A stretch of 64,000 nucleotides of DNA from Epiperipatus broadwayi (lineage: Eukaryota > Onychophora > Udeonychophora > Euonychophora > Peripatidae): assembly GCA_028023455.1 (NCBI GenBank), contig JAQFVV010000186.1, positions 1,182,001 to 1,246,000 on the forward strand. The letters are read 5' to 3'. Of the stretch, positions 11,386 through 22,564 are shown one piece after another. The notes under the pieces were generated by a model, which did no database searches, had not been told where the DNA came from, and saw only the letters and a list, made by a program, of their open reading frames with translations. The position numbers and the translations under genes are program-made. Position 1 is the stretch's first letter, and the number at the start of each line of letters is the position of its first letter.

Positions 11386-14300
11386 ACATTAAGTTTATTA
11401 TAGACAATATATATTGTTTTTATAAGGGGAAATAAAGAAGAATGTTTTAAAAATTAGACAACGGTCAAGTACATATATATATATATATTAAATCTATTAT
11501 TATAATAACACTTCACATTAACTAAATAATAGTTAATTAATCAAAAATCAATAATTATTTTCTTTAACTTTCTAACATATAGCTCATCTTTTTTTAATCT
11601 CTTAATACCCTTTACTATTAGTATGGTAGGTTTACAATTATATTTGTGCATGCATACACAACATGAAATTAATCATATTAAAAATCTTTAGCTACTTTGT
11701 AATACCAGAAGAAGTAATATTAATTTTATCATTTCTTAATTCAGTTTAATTCAGCAACCTTGTAAATCAGTTATTTAAAAAAATATTTCATCATTTTTTC
11801 CATCAAACATTTATCCCCCTCCCTTTTTCTTATTTAATATATAATAAAGAACAAACATCAAATATAGCATATATAATTAACTGAAGTATTATATTTTGCT
11901 TATTATCAAAAAACTTCTAAACAATGGTACAACAATTTAGCTTTCTGGTTAAGAAGAAAATATCAGATTTTTTAAATATAAATTTCAAAGCCATTTTTAC
12001 GAGAAAACTCTTTTGAATCCACTTATGTTACTAATGGTATATCCAACATTTGGATGAATTGCTAAGGAGGAAGAGGAGAAAGAAATTTTACTCTCATGGA
12101 AAAAATAGCCTATCATTTTTGTTCTAACAAATATATTTATAAAAATTATCATATAAAAAATAAATGATTCTCATAAAAGCAAATATATAAAAAAGAAAAA
12201 AGACAAATACAAAATTGAATAATAAATTCCAATATAACCCTTTTTTTGAAAAGAAGAAATGCCAATCAAATTTATATAAGCTACAGTTAGATTTATTTAA
12301 AAGAAAAATATACTAGTCTCTCATGTTTGGAATAAAATATTTAAATAGCTATATACCAATTTTTATTAAAGCAAAAGTGATACATTTCAAAAAAGCATAT
12401 ACTGAGATACATTGAGAATAAATAAATGTAGCTGAAACATAAAGACTTTTCCAATGAAATAATTAAAAATATTTCAGCCTATAAATTATAAGAATAAAAA
12501 GTGTGAAAGGATAATTCTTAAATGAATTCTCAAGCACTATTTGTTTTTATTTAAAATATTCCAATCCAAACAACCCCTTTAAAAAAAAAAGATAGTTAAT
12601 TAATCTTCTAACAGATTGACATTTTCTATTGTTAGTTCTGTGGAATTTTTATTAACATTTAACATTTGATTTTAATATTAAACTGTTATTCTATAGTAGA
12701 ATTCAGCAAATTGGATTTGATTTGTTAGAAATATAAGATTAAACAAAAAATTCTAAAAAATCGTATTTGAACTTTACAAATATAAAATAAACAGAATTTG
12801 TAATGAAAACAGAAAACTTTTATGTAACTCAAAGATGAACAGGAAAGCAATCAAATGATTGTCTCCCAAAAAATCAATTTTCATTGGCTGAAATTGATTT
12901 TTAAAACAGGAATGAATAAATGTGAATTCACAATAAATCTGCAAAATTCTGTTTTAAAATTTAAAACTGCATTTACAATTTTTAGAATCTCTCAAAAGAT
13001 TCTACCACAGTGTTTGTAAAGTTGTTAGTGATCAGTTTCACAGAGGGTGTTCATTGAACTAACCTTGGTTTTCTTTGTTACCATTACTCTAGAATTTGAA
13101 ATTAAAACATATACATATAAAATAAAAGTATAATCATGTACACTTTTGTCTTATACTAATTATTATACAATTTTTGTATAAAAATAATCATGAATGTTTA
13201 ATAAACTATGCAAAAAAATCACATTTTTTTTGATACACCAAAAGTCTTTTTAAAATAATCTCACAAAGCCCTCAAAACTGGAAACCAAAGAACTGGCACT
13301 TGCAGACTGGACTAAATTATTTTGACTTAACTATCTATCAAACCTTTTAAAATTTCTTAGAATTAATACACCAATATTACACAAACTTGATATTCTAGCA
13401 TTAAATGATCATGTAAACTGAAATGTAACATTAAATTGTACAGAAGAGCAATTTAAAATTGAAGGACTACCAGTACCATCATTCACACAACATACTGAAC
13501 CTCAAAATTATAGGGTTAAGGAAGCTTATTAAAAGCTGTGATATTATTTTTAAACAAAAAAGAAAAATCAACATATTTTTGGGCATTAGTTTTGCATAAT
13601 AATTCTATAATGTAACATATATCTTTTGTTTTTATTGCTATAGAAAATATTACTGCAATACATTGAAGGAAAATATTATTATTGTTATTTGTATAATTAT
13701 TTAAATTTTATTTAAAAAAGGGAGGATTAAGAGCAAGAATTGAATGTTGAAATATACATGCATGTATATACGATTGTAATATTAATTTAATTAATCTCTC
13801 TTTTAACTAATAATTTGCACATGTAGGCAAGATATAAAATTAATCATTTATTTTATAAATTCATGTCAAAAGAAAAAAAATATTTTTACTAGATTATAAT
13901 TATTATTGGCCCTAGTTTCTGTTAAAGTTTAAATAATGTTTTTATATAAGCTCCACACGTGGAAATTCCAATCATAGATCAATACTTGCATATTTTTTAT
14001 TAATTAATTAAGTTAATTGTCCATTAAATGACATATAGCTGCTGACTTTTTAAATATATGCTTATGTATAAAAGTGGTTTCTAATTGGATAATTTAAACA
14101 TTTGATTTATATCTAAATATATCTCATCTATAATATTAGCTAATAATGTATTTAAATATAGAATTCATTGCTTCTAGACTGGTATATTTTTCCAGTCAGA
14201 ACAATTGTTAGTGCAAATTTTTAGAGTATTTTGAGATAATTTTTATTACATAACAATAGTTTACTATATCTGCACAAAATGGTTTTTAAAATGAACATGT

Positions 14301-14423
14301 ACACTAATTAGAAAAATTGTTTCATTATATTTATACTTAACTAGATTAAGAGGGAAAAACAAGAAACTTTCTAAAACTAGTTTTGACAATGGATGCAAGA
14401 TAAACAATAATTGTAAAATATAA
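11386..14423. other. SLC6 intron, 3 kb without recognised features
   Basis: I found no exon-like motif, RT or endonuclease block, or HHR core here. There are A/T tracts, a (TA)n run at 11475-11489 and scattered poly-A runs. Confidence 0.5.
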
Positions 14424-15045
14424 TCTTTTTATTAATCAATAAAATAATAATAATTCTTTACAACAGCTATATAATCAAATAATAATTTTATACATAAAAA
14501 GCTTTTTTCGGTATCTGCTTTGGTGCTCTTTTCAAATGTTACAAATCTATTTAACGTTAATGAATCACCTGACATAAAACCACCCAGTGTCCAATAATGG
14601 AATTAAAACAAACAATAATAATATAAATAATTAAAACAAATCAAAACCCTCCTATATAAATTCAAGAATTACAAAATTGATTATATCATAAAAATATGTT
14701 AAACAATATTACATGCATTAAAATATGATAACAATATTACATGTATATAAAAAAATGCATGTAATATTGTTTAACATATTTTTATGATATAATCAATTGT
14801 TTTGTAATTCTTGAATATATATATGAGGGTTTTGATTTGTTTTAATTATTTATATTATTATTGTTTGTTTTAATTCCATTATTAGAGTGGTTTTATGTCA
14901 GGTGATTCATTGACATTAAATAGATTTGTAATATTTGAAAAGGGCACCAAAGCAGGTGCTGAAAAAAGCTTTTTCTGTATAAAATTGTTATTTGATCATA
15001 TAGCTGTTGTAAATAATAATAATTATTTTTTTTGATTATTATTTT
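14424..15045. mobile_element. large palindromic repeat with ribozyme-like hairpin
   Basis: Inverted arms of about 280 bp (about 14424-14725 and 14752-15045) surround a loop of roughly 30 bp. Both arms contain ACAGCTAT, AAAGCACC-type and CACCTGACATAAAACC blocks. On the plus strand at 14938-14972 the sequence forms a GCACC-loop-GGTGC hairpin followed by GAAA, the layout of a hammerhead stem II. The CTGANGA part is not intact (TTGAAAAG). It resembles a PLE-type terminal foldback, but no coding sequence is present. Confidence 0.6.
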
Positions 15046-15774
15046 GTGGAAGAGCAGCATAAGGATTTTTATTCCTTTCCAATCTTTTTATTAACTAAAA
15101 AGATAAAAAATATTTTAACCATTCTTCTTTATCAAATTGGTATATTCTTTAGTATGTACATAAACAGTGGAATTAGTTTAACTATAAAGATAAAAACAAA
15201 AAGAATATTTTCTTTAGTCTCCATGCTGGTCAAATGTGGATTTTAAGAAGTATATATGGATTTTTTTTATGGTAACCCACAGCTCAATATGTGTTTTGAA
15301 GACAATACTTATTATACCTTAAAGTTAGGACTATAAAAAGCTGAATTTATGTTGAGGGTTCTAGTATTATTTTGTTTATCTGTTAACTAAAACATGTTAT
15401 AAAGGTAATCTATAAATGAAGTCAACCTGATCACACATATATATAAAAACTGATAAAAAAAACTAGTCTTGAGATATTCCAGTGATATACATTAAATTAT
15501 GATAGATTCATACAAAACACACATGACAAATTAGATTTGATAGCATTCATTAGTATATATGCATAAAATCTATTTTTACACATGTATAGCAAAACAGATG
15601 GAATAATCTATTAAGGATAAAAATATATGTATATAATGTGCAAAATATTTGAAATATTAATTTTAATGGAAAAGAATTACTATTACCTATCTATATATAA
15701 AGCTGTTATATCTATATGTAAACCACAAATGGAAAAAAATGATGAGTAAAATATATATCGTCATCATCAATAGT
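15046..15774. other. unassigned intron sequence
   Basis: AT-rich. The 15046-15246 frame is a continuation of the foldback edge with no motif. Confidence 0.45.
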
Positions 15775-16645
15775 ATTCTATCCCACGAAGAGGTCCAAAG
15801 AGTAGTCACATTACCAATTCATTCATTTTTTCACTCCATTCTCTTCATTTCCCAGTTCTTCAACTCCCTATAACTCTTCCTATCTCTTATATCATCCAAT
15901 AATGTCAATCGTTTCCATCCTTTCTTCTTGTTTCCACTGACCATTCATTCCAAAACACCTTTCATTAAATTATACTTTCTTCTTAATGTATGTCCAATCC
16001 AGTTCCTGTTTTTAATTTTGTCAATCAATCTCTTTTCATAACTTCTTCATTTGTTACTTTATTTATTCAACTGATTTTTCCATTCTTTTCCATGCCCATA
16101 TCTGAAAGGCTTCCAATTTGTTCCTTTATTTTATTATCCATTGCCCACATTTCACAGTAATACAATAGCACACTCCACATATAGCATTTAATTAATTTTC
16201 CCCTTAATTCTCCCTTCAAAGGTCAACAAAATACTTTCTTTCTCTTACTAAATGCTCCTTTGCCAATGCTATACTTCTTTAAACTCCATCTTCACTTTTC
16301 CCATCCTCACTTAACCAACTATCCAAATATCTACATTTCTTTACTTGTTGAACTATGTTATTATGGATTTCAATTTGCAGTGTTTTTGCATTACATTCTA
16401 TACATCTTCTCATCATTAATTTTAATTCCATATTTCATAATCCTTTTTCCAATTTATTCAATATATTCTGAAGATACTTTTCATCCTCAGCTATAAGAGC
16501 CATATTGTCGTCAAGCAGGTCGAGAGATCAGCACAGCCGCCTTATAAGCAGTTGTCCCGGGTTAGCGGGTTCACTTCCCGGCTGATGCTATGACACATGA
16601 AGAGCCACATTGTCGGCATAGATATATAATGACATTCTTTTTATA
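15775..16645 (-). mobile_element. LINE remnant, RT catalytic motif to C-terminus
   Basis: Read on the minus strand from 16645, the frames give the RT motif C region YADNMALIAEDEKYLQNIL. They continue through a CRYLDSWLS block, YCEMWAMDNKIKEQI, and RNWIGHTLRRKYNLMKGVLEG, to LTLLDDIRD and RELKNW near 15850. This order is the RT palm, thumb and C-terminal basic region of a non-LTR retrotransposon. Many frameshifts make it dead. A tRNA-derived SINE interrupts motif C at 16511-16600. A second copy of the same region lies at 49.7-51.0 kb. Confidence 0.75.
16511..16600 (+). mobile_element. tRNA-derived SINE, short copy with 15 bp TSD
   Basis: A 90 bp insert has a tRNA-like head (GTCGAGAGATCAGCACAGCC as a worn A box) and a B box GGTTCACTTCC, then the family tail GCTGATGCTATGACACATGA. 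The direct repeat AGAGCCAYATTGTCG (16496-16510 and 16601-16615, one mismatch) flanks it. The duplicated target is the LINE RT motif C codons on the other strand. Confidence 0.85.
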
Positions 16646-17534
16646 TACTGATTTCAGCATTAAAAAAAATATAAGAAAAATCTATTTTTAATTAGCATAA
16701 AAGAAATGTACGTTTTATTAAATTTTTGCTTGCTTCAAAACAAAAAAACAACAACAGACAACTGAACTTTTGAATAAATTAAAGCAACTGGCCAATGATA
16801 AAAGAGTCATTAATGGCAAATATTTCCAACTGACCTATTTCCAGATTCCAGAGGAAATAATTTAAAAAAAAAACTTTTAAAAGTGAGATTTTTTCTTAGA
16901 ATATATTCTACCAAAATTTTATTAAATTATAGCTGGATTAATTAACAATTGTCAAATATTGTTTTCTTTTACTGTAAAGTTATTTTTTAATGTTAACGAT
17001 CAAGAAAAATACTTAAAATATGAAATTACAATCATTAGGTTTATTATGTTGTAAAATTTGAAATATTTTTAAATAAATGTACTTTGTAATAAACTAAAGA
17101 TCAGCCTTTCAATCTAAAGTACATGTGCTTTTTATGAATATTAATGCTAATAAATGAATACTTTCACTTCCAACACAAGATAAAGTCTTTTCGAAAGAAT
17201 AGAATGAATCCACCTATTCTTTCAACCCAAATGCTTATATATGGGCAAATCTTAAGTACTGAAAATGAAAGCGAGGATAAATCACTCACTTTAAATTACT
17301 TTTTACTATGTCTGAATGAATGACGCCCATGAAATTATCTAGAATTTACAAAACATCATTCTTAAATGAAACTAAACATTGAAACAAATTAATTATTAAG
17401 AATTGGAAATATTTATTAGTTTTAATTCAAAGTATATGCACATATACAACATTTCATGCCATATACAAGAGAATGCACTTGGATTAAAAATATTATTGTG
17501 TTTTCATCTTGGAATCAGAACTTAATAGTTAACT
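16646..17534. other. unassigned intron sequence
   Basis: No gene or repeat family recognised. Long A-runs lie near 16666 and 16865. Confidence 0.5.
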
Positions 17535-17765
17535 AAATAGATAAAAGGTTGCTACTGGAGGATTGCAGTGTATCCTAAGATTTAAGGCATTGATTTTAGA
17601 TCCACAACTCCTCACTGACAAAAGTCACAAGCTAGAAACTAGTCTGGGGATATTGGATGAGTAGGCACTAGATAGGGATTTTATATGCAAACCTTTATGC
17701 ATTCATTGATTACTCTGGATTGCACTGGGTGGCACTACTGTATGGAGAGTTTATTATTGTAAACA
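17535..17765 (+). mobile_element. HHR-A element, 5' truncated
   Basis: This runs from the GTTGCTACTGGAGGATTGCA block through the ribozyme region to GTATGGAGAGTTTATT. The ribozyme core reads CTGACAA instead of CTGATGA, so a catalytic base is lost. The GAAAC, stem III and both halves of stem I are retained. Confidence 0.8.
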
Positions 17766-18114
17766 CAATATTTAAGCCATTTACTGATTTATGTATTATC
17801 TGAATGGTTTAGAATTATAGATTTGTGAAAAATAATAATTGAATATTTTTTTATTACCAACATACTATGTGGTTGCATGCATAGCTTATATTTAAGACAC
17901 AATTTATATATCTGTAAATGACAATTTGAATAATGACCCATTTATTGATTTGTTTCAACCTATGGAATATTTAAGACTAAAATCAGATTTGAACTCAGAT
18001 TAATTACAAATTTCACACTTCCGACACATACTCCCAAGCAATAAAACCATGTAAAAATTATTATATATGATCTATTTGTATTATTGAAGAATATTTAATA
18101 AATTTTCACTTAAT

Positions 18115-18240
18115 TATTACTGAGGATAGCTAGTAGCTTGAAACTGGTTTGAGGATAGGGATAATTCTAGATAGAGATTTTTAAATGCTTTGCAGCATTT
18201 ATCAGAAAAGCTTGTTTAAAGCTATCAACACACTCAGTAT
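18115..18240 (+). mobile_element. HHR-C repeat, first copy
   Basis: A 120 bp unit starts ACTGAGGATAGCTAGTAGC and ends AAAGCTTGTTTAAAGCTATC. It includes a full hammerhead core (CTGAGGA, four-pair stem II AGCT-AGT-AGCT, GAAA, C-TG-G, TT). The 5' half of stem I does not match, so this copy may lack its true start. The direct repeat follows 340 bp later. Confidence 0.75.
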
Positions 18241-18447
18241 ATTACATTTGGAATACAAGCTTATTAAAATAAATCACATGATGTATGACTTGATTTTTTT
18301 AATATTATAGTTTGGCTTTTGAGTTATATTGCTAAGATTATTAGTTCAGATCCATATAGTTAAGTTAGATATCTGGACTTGAAGACATATAGATGTCTGC
18401 AAATTTCAGATTTTCTACTTAATAGTTAAGTATTAGATACATACTGA

Positions 18448-18501
18448 TCCTAGCATCTCACTGAGGATAGTCAGTAACTTGAAACTGGTTTGGGGATAGG
18501 A
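18448..18501 (+). ncRNA. hammerhead ribozyme, HHR-C type
   Basis: UCCUA (outer stem I), UCUCA (inner), CUGAGGA, stem II AGU-CAGUA-ACU, GAAA, stem III C-UG-G, UU, then UGGGG pairing with UCUCA (two wobbles) and UAGGA pairing with UCCUA. This is the same two-part stem I layout as HHR-A and HHR-D, in a different sequence context. Confidence 0.7.
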
Positions 18502-18590
18502 ATAATTCTAGATAGAGATTTTCAAATGCTTTTTCTTGCAGCATTTATCAGAAAAGCTTGTTTAGAGCTATTGGCTTGCTCATTATATTA
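18502..18590 (+). mobile_element. HHR-C repeat, second copy, downstream part
   Basis: This continues the unit that begins with the ribozyme at 18448. It shares AATAATTCTAGATAGAGATT, GCAGCATTTATCAGAAAAGC and TTGTTTAGAGCTAT with the copy at 18115-18240, in direct orientation. The two copies could be terminal-like direct repeats around about 220 bp, or independent insertions. Confidence 0.7.
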
Positions 18591-19284
18591 TATTATTATT
18601 AATCAATTAGTAAATTAATTAACCATTATTTTAAATTGCTGTAGTGAAGTTATTTTAAGTACTGCATTTAGATCTTTACCCTTCTTCACATATAGCCAAA
18701 AAAGTCTGTTTTGCAGTCCAAGAAGTTATCTTTGAACCTAATAGAATTTGGATTTGAATGTGTATATGTGTCTATATGATTATTTAGATAGCAATAATGT
18801 GTTGAAAATTACTTTTAACATCTATACACTTTATTTATAGGTTTGATGGTGATGACTTTTAGTTTATTTATGGGCATGTAGTCACAATACCAGATGGCCT
18901 TGAACACTGATGATGATCAACATTGATATAATGATGACATTATTTAATATATTTAGTTTATTATTAGCACTCATTTATATGCATGCATTAAGAAATATTG
19001 ATATTTGCTCTTTTATAGTATGGCTCATGATTGGGATTGGCTTAAAAAGGATTAGTTTAAGAATTTTTTAGCATGCCATTTTAAAATCTAGCCACAAATG
19101 ATGACTTTTGATGATTATTTACTACTGATGCCATACTTATTACATGTATTTGCTTATGAGAATGTTCTGCTTTTTCTTTGTTCTTCACTTATTACCTTCA
19201 GTTAAAAAATGAATGCTGATTCTTTATATCTCTTTTCACCCAATACACTCCATATACATCTCAGGCCGAAAGGGATTAATTGGA
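18591..19284. other. unassigned intron sequence
   Basis: Nothing recognised; several TGATGATG-type runs around 18845-18940 and 19095-19130. Confidence 0.45.
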
Positions 19285-19530
19285 TCAACAAACAAGAATC
19301 ATAACATTAGCTGAAATCATTAAAAGGCTGAAATGGAAATGAGTTGGACATGTTATTAGAAGAGAGAAATAAAGTTGACAATTGAAACCATAAACAGGAT
19401 ATGAATAAATTGTAAAAAGTCTAAAAAGCAATCACGTATAAGATGGATGGATAAGATGAGAAAGTTTATGGGAATAATGTGAAAAAAGTGGTTATGAATC
19501 AAAAAAATTAAACTAAACTTATGAGGGTTT
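19285..19530 (+). mobile_element. LINE remnant, C-terminal piece
   Basis: Broken plus-strand frames give LAEIIKRLKWK, VGHVIRREK, then a GRP-R-less RWMDK-type block. This is the basic region after the RT of a non-LTR element of the kind that ends in W-x-GHV-x-R. It differs in sequence from the other LINE remnants in the window. There are several stops; nothing is functional. Confidence 0.55.
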
Positions 19531-19760
19531 AATATTTTAATTGGTTTTTACAAATATTAAAAATAGGAATACATTTTGTCTCTCTATAAGCAAGATTAAT
19601 CAATGTTTTTATTTCGTATCGATGATGAAGGTGAACTGATTATAAAGAGTTCTGTAAAATATATTAAGATAATAATTTTTGAAAAAAAAAGAGTTTTTAT
19701 AAGAGATAATAATTTGTACAATGTTTATATAAAAAATGAAAATAAATGAAGATTCATCTT

Positions 19761-20462
19761 CACAGAGGCTAATCTCTCCGTACAGTAGTGCCCCTCAGTG
19801 CAAGCCAGATTAATCAATGGATGCAGGAATGTTTGTGCATAAAATCCCTTTCTACTGCCTACTCATCCAATATCTCCAGATTAGTTTCTAGCTTCTGGCT
19901 TTCATCAGTGAAGAGCCTTGGATCTGAAAGCACTGCAGGTAGATCTTAGGACCTAATGCAACCCTTCAACTGCCACCTTTTACTTTTTTAGCTAACTATA
20001 AAACTTTGAATCCAAAATGAAAACACAATAAAGTTTTAAGCTAAACTCATTAGCTTGTATAGTTGTATAGATCTAAACTCAGTTCAGCAACCATACTTTT
20101 TTGTATTTTTGGTTCTTTAATAATCACAGTCACTGTAATCCTATTAGGCAGATTTGGTATTAAACCATCAAACATCACATAATTACCATTCTTTATGCTT
20201 ACACAAACTGTTTTCCACAGAGGCAAAACTCTCCATATAGTAGCCACTCAGTGCAAGCCAAATTAATCAATGGATGCAGGAAGTTTTGTGCATAAAATCC
20301 CTATCTAGTGCCTACTCATCCAATATTCCCAGACTAGTTTTTAGCTTGTGGATTTCATCAGTGAGGAGCCTTGGATCTAAGAGCATTCCACCTAGATCTT
20401 AGGATCTAATACAACCCTATAGCAGCCACCTTTTGCTTTTTTAGTTAACTATAAATCTTAGT
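19761..20462 (-). mobile_element. HHR-A head-to-tail partial dimer (455 bp period)
   Basis: A complete unit (19761-20215) is followed directly by a truncated second unit (20216-20462). CACAGAGGC occurs at 19761 and again at 20216, and all later blocks (the CAATGGATGCAGGAA region, ribozyme, GATCTTAGGA block, AGCCACCTTT) recur in order. Both ribozymes point to the minus strand. Tandem units carrying one hammerhead each are what a rolling or multimeric RNA template would leave. Confidence 0.85.
19865..19923 (-). ncRNA. hammerhead ribozyme, HHR-A type
   Basis: The minus strand has AUCCAA / UUGGAU outer stem I, a six-pair inner stem I (CUCUUCA facing UGGAGA), CUGAUGA, stem II AGC with loop and GCU, GAAA, and UC before the cleavage point. 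Stem III is C-UA-A, a mismatch, which would weaken it. Otherwise this is one of the best preserved HHR-A cores. Confidence 0.65.
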
Positions 20463-21595
20463 GGTGTCTGATTCCAAAGGCTATGACTGGCAGTTTGAGT
20501 CAGAACTGGGCAAATCTTGGAAATTTTTTAGTCAGAAGTTGGTATTTATAATTAGTGAGAGAATAAAGGACTCATATGAATGGCAATGAAGTTACTTAAA
20601 CAGTCATGACCACTTATATTGGAGCTGTGAAACTTCTATGGAAGAACCCATGTTTCAATTTTATCTTGAAAATATATACACTGAAATATGTATGTAGTAA
20701 AATAAAATCATGGATAAAATGTGTGTAGTCAGATAATCAGTAATCATTTTAATCATACTCAAATGTAAAAGAAGCACATGAAATACGAATTTGAGATCTA
20801 AATTCATTTTTTAATTCAAATGTAAACAACATTCTGTTTGGTTATAAACCATATTTCATTAGCTAAGCTAACAGCTTCATGTTCTATAGTTTATCAATCT
20901 AGAATTTTCAACATAAAGTAAAGATATTATTGAACATACAATTATCGTAAAGTATTTTACATAAACATTCTCTATCTTGTTTATTGTCTAGAAAGTCATC
21001 AAAATAATAATTTTTAAATATAATTATTGCTTATTAAACAATATTAGCTTTAAAATTGTAGGACAAATTCATAAACATATTCACATATGAAAGTACCGCG
21101 ACATCATTACTGCAAAGAACAGTTAGCTTAGCGACGAGTCTATGTTTATATATTATATATTAAAATCATAATAATTGGAGTTGAAATCTTGTTTCCTGCG
21201 ATTTAAACATTAATATTTAAAACTACTATTTTTAATTCCAATTTCTATTACCAAATTTCATTGGCGCACGATTAAAGATATAAAAACAATCGCACTCTTT
21301 GTATTAATATGAACATATGTCAAAAAAAAATTTGAGAAATTTTAAAAGATTTTAAAGAGGTAAAATTGTTAATAGAAATTTACATAATTACTGATTTCAT
21401 ATATTTTAAAATATGAGAACATATGTAGAAAAATGATATATAAAAAATACCAATTCTAGTTTTCCCAGGTTTAATAAAAACATCAACTACATCTGAGAGC
21501 ACACATCTCTCTCTCTCTCTCTCTCTCTCTCCACACACACATACACACACACTAGTTTAAATGCAAATATATAGGCATTAATATTACGAACTTAC
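20463..21595. other. unassigned intron sequence with CT/CA microsatellite
   Basis: (CT)n followed by (CA)n occupies 21509-21552, just downstream of the SLC6 TM9 exon in the transcript sense. The rest is AT-rich with no recognised family. Confidence 0.6.
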
Positions 21596-21724
21596 CCTCG
21601 TTGTTAATGTGAGACCAGCTATAAATCCAAATATTGAAATGCATAGAACTACCCAAGTTTTTGATTCTCTTAAATTCGGGAAACGATCTAAAACTGCAGT
21701 TACTACTGTCTCTAAAGTGGCAAA
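21596..21724 (-). CDS. SLC6 transporter exon, end of TM8 and TM9
   Basis: The acceptor CTTTTCAG lies right of 21724 and the donor GTAAG left of 21596. The 129 nt are exactly 43 codons, FATLETVVTAVLDRFPNLR then TM9, ending GLTLTTR. The motif TLETVVTAVLDRFP is the intracellular loop that follows TM8 in this family. It enters and leaves in phase 0. A CT/CA microsatellite lies immediately downstream in the intron (21509-21552). Confidence 0.95.
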
Positions 21725-22564
21725 CTGAAAAGTATATATATATTCAGGCATTATAAATACATAAATATGCTTAAAGGTATTGATATTAAAAACAGTCATT
21801 CAGTGACTATATGCTACAAACGTTATGCAAATTAAATTGTATATTACGTTTTTTCTAACAAAGCATTTTATAGACAGAAATGGAAGATCAGTTTGTAAAA
21901 AAAAATGAATTTGTAGATGTATTAAGTGTAATCAAGCTGGAATTATTATTTTTAAATAGAAGAATATAAGTATTTTATATGATACAATTTGGTTTATTAA
22001 TTAAGAATGAAAAAAAAAGAAATTGTCATTAAGAAATAATCAAATAAAAAATAGTCATAGATCATATGACCCCATTCTTTTAAGCTTGTAAGATATAAAC
22101 AATGAGCATTGCCAATTGCTCAACAAGCTTTGTGATAAATGCTTAGCCAGAGAAAGCATTTAAAATAATTTAGTCAGGAACTCTCCCCCCCTCCCCAAAC
22201 CTCTGACCAATGGTTTCGTGCTTTGGCACTCCTCAGAGAGGTGCCAGAGTTTCTGAAATATTTGTTGCCTATGAGCTGTTTATAAAATCTATTAAGCTAA
22301 TATTAATAACTTTTATTAGTAATTCATTAGACTTTCTGCTTTTAACAACTTGTGAAGGGTTGTAGATTTTACAAGTCTTTGGATATATGTTTATAATTAC
22401 ACCCCTCCACAAGTCTCTGTGATACTATTAGAGGTAAATATTGTAAATCTATTTTTGTTTCTAAATATAGATACATAGAAGGAAGTGCCAAGATTTAAGA
22501 ACAATACAGCTGGTCTTAGAGAAATTTTTTTCCCCAAATGAAGATAGTTTAATAGAATAGAGGG
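21725..22564. other. unassigned intron sequence
   Basis: Around 22318-22430 there is a stretch resembling the 3' part of the 44-45 kb tandem units (the GTTTATAATTACACCCCTCC block). It is probably a fragment of that HHR-B-related repeat. Confidence 0.45.

Noticed and set aside
16260-16496. 78-codon hydrophobic frame
   Set aside because: Antisense of the LINE C-terminal remnant; hydrophobicity results from reading the lysine-rich strand backwards.
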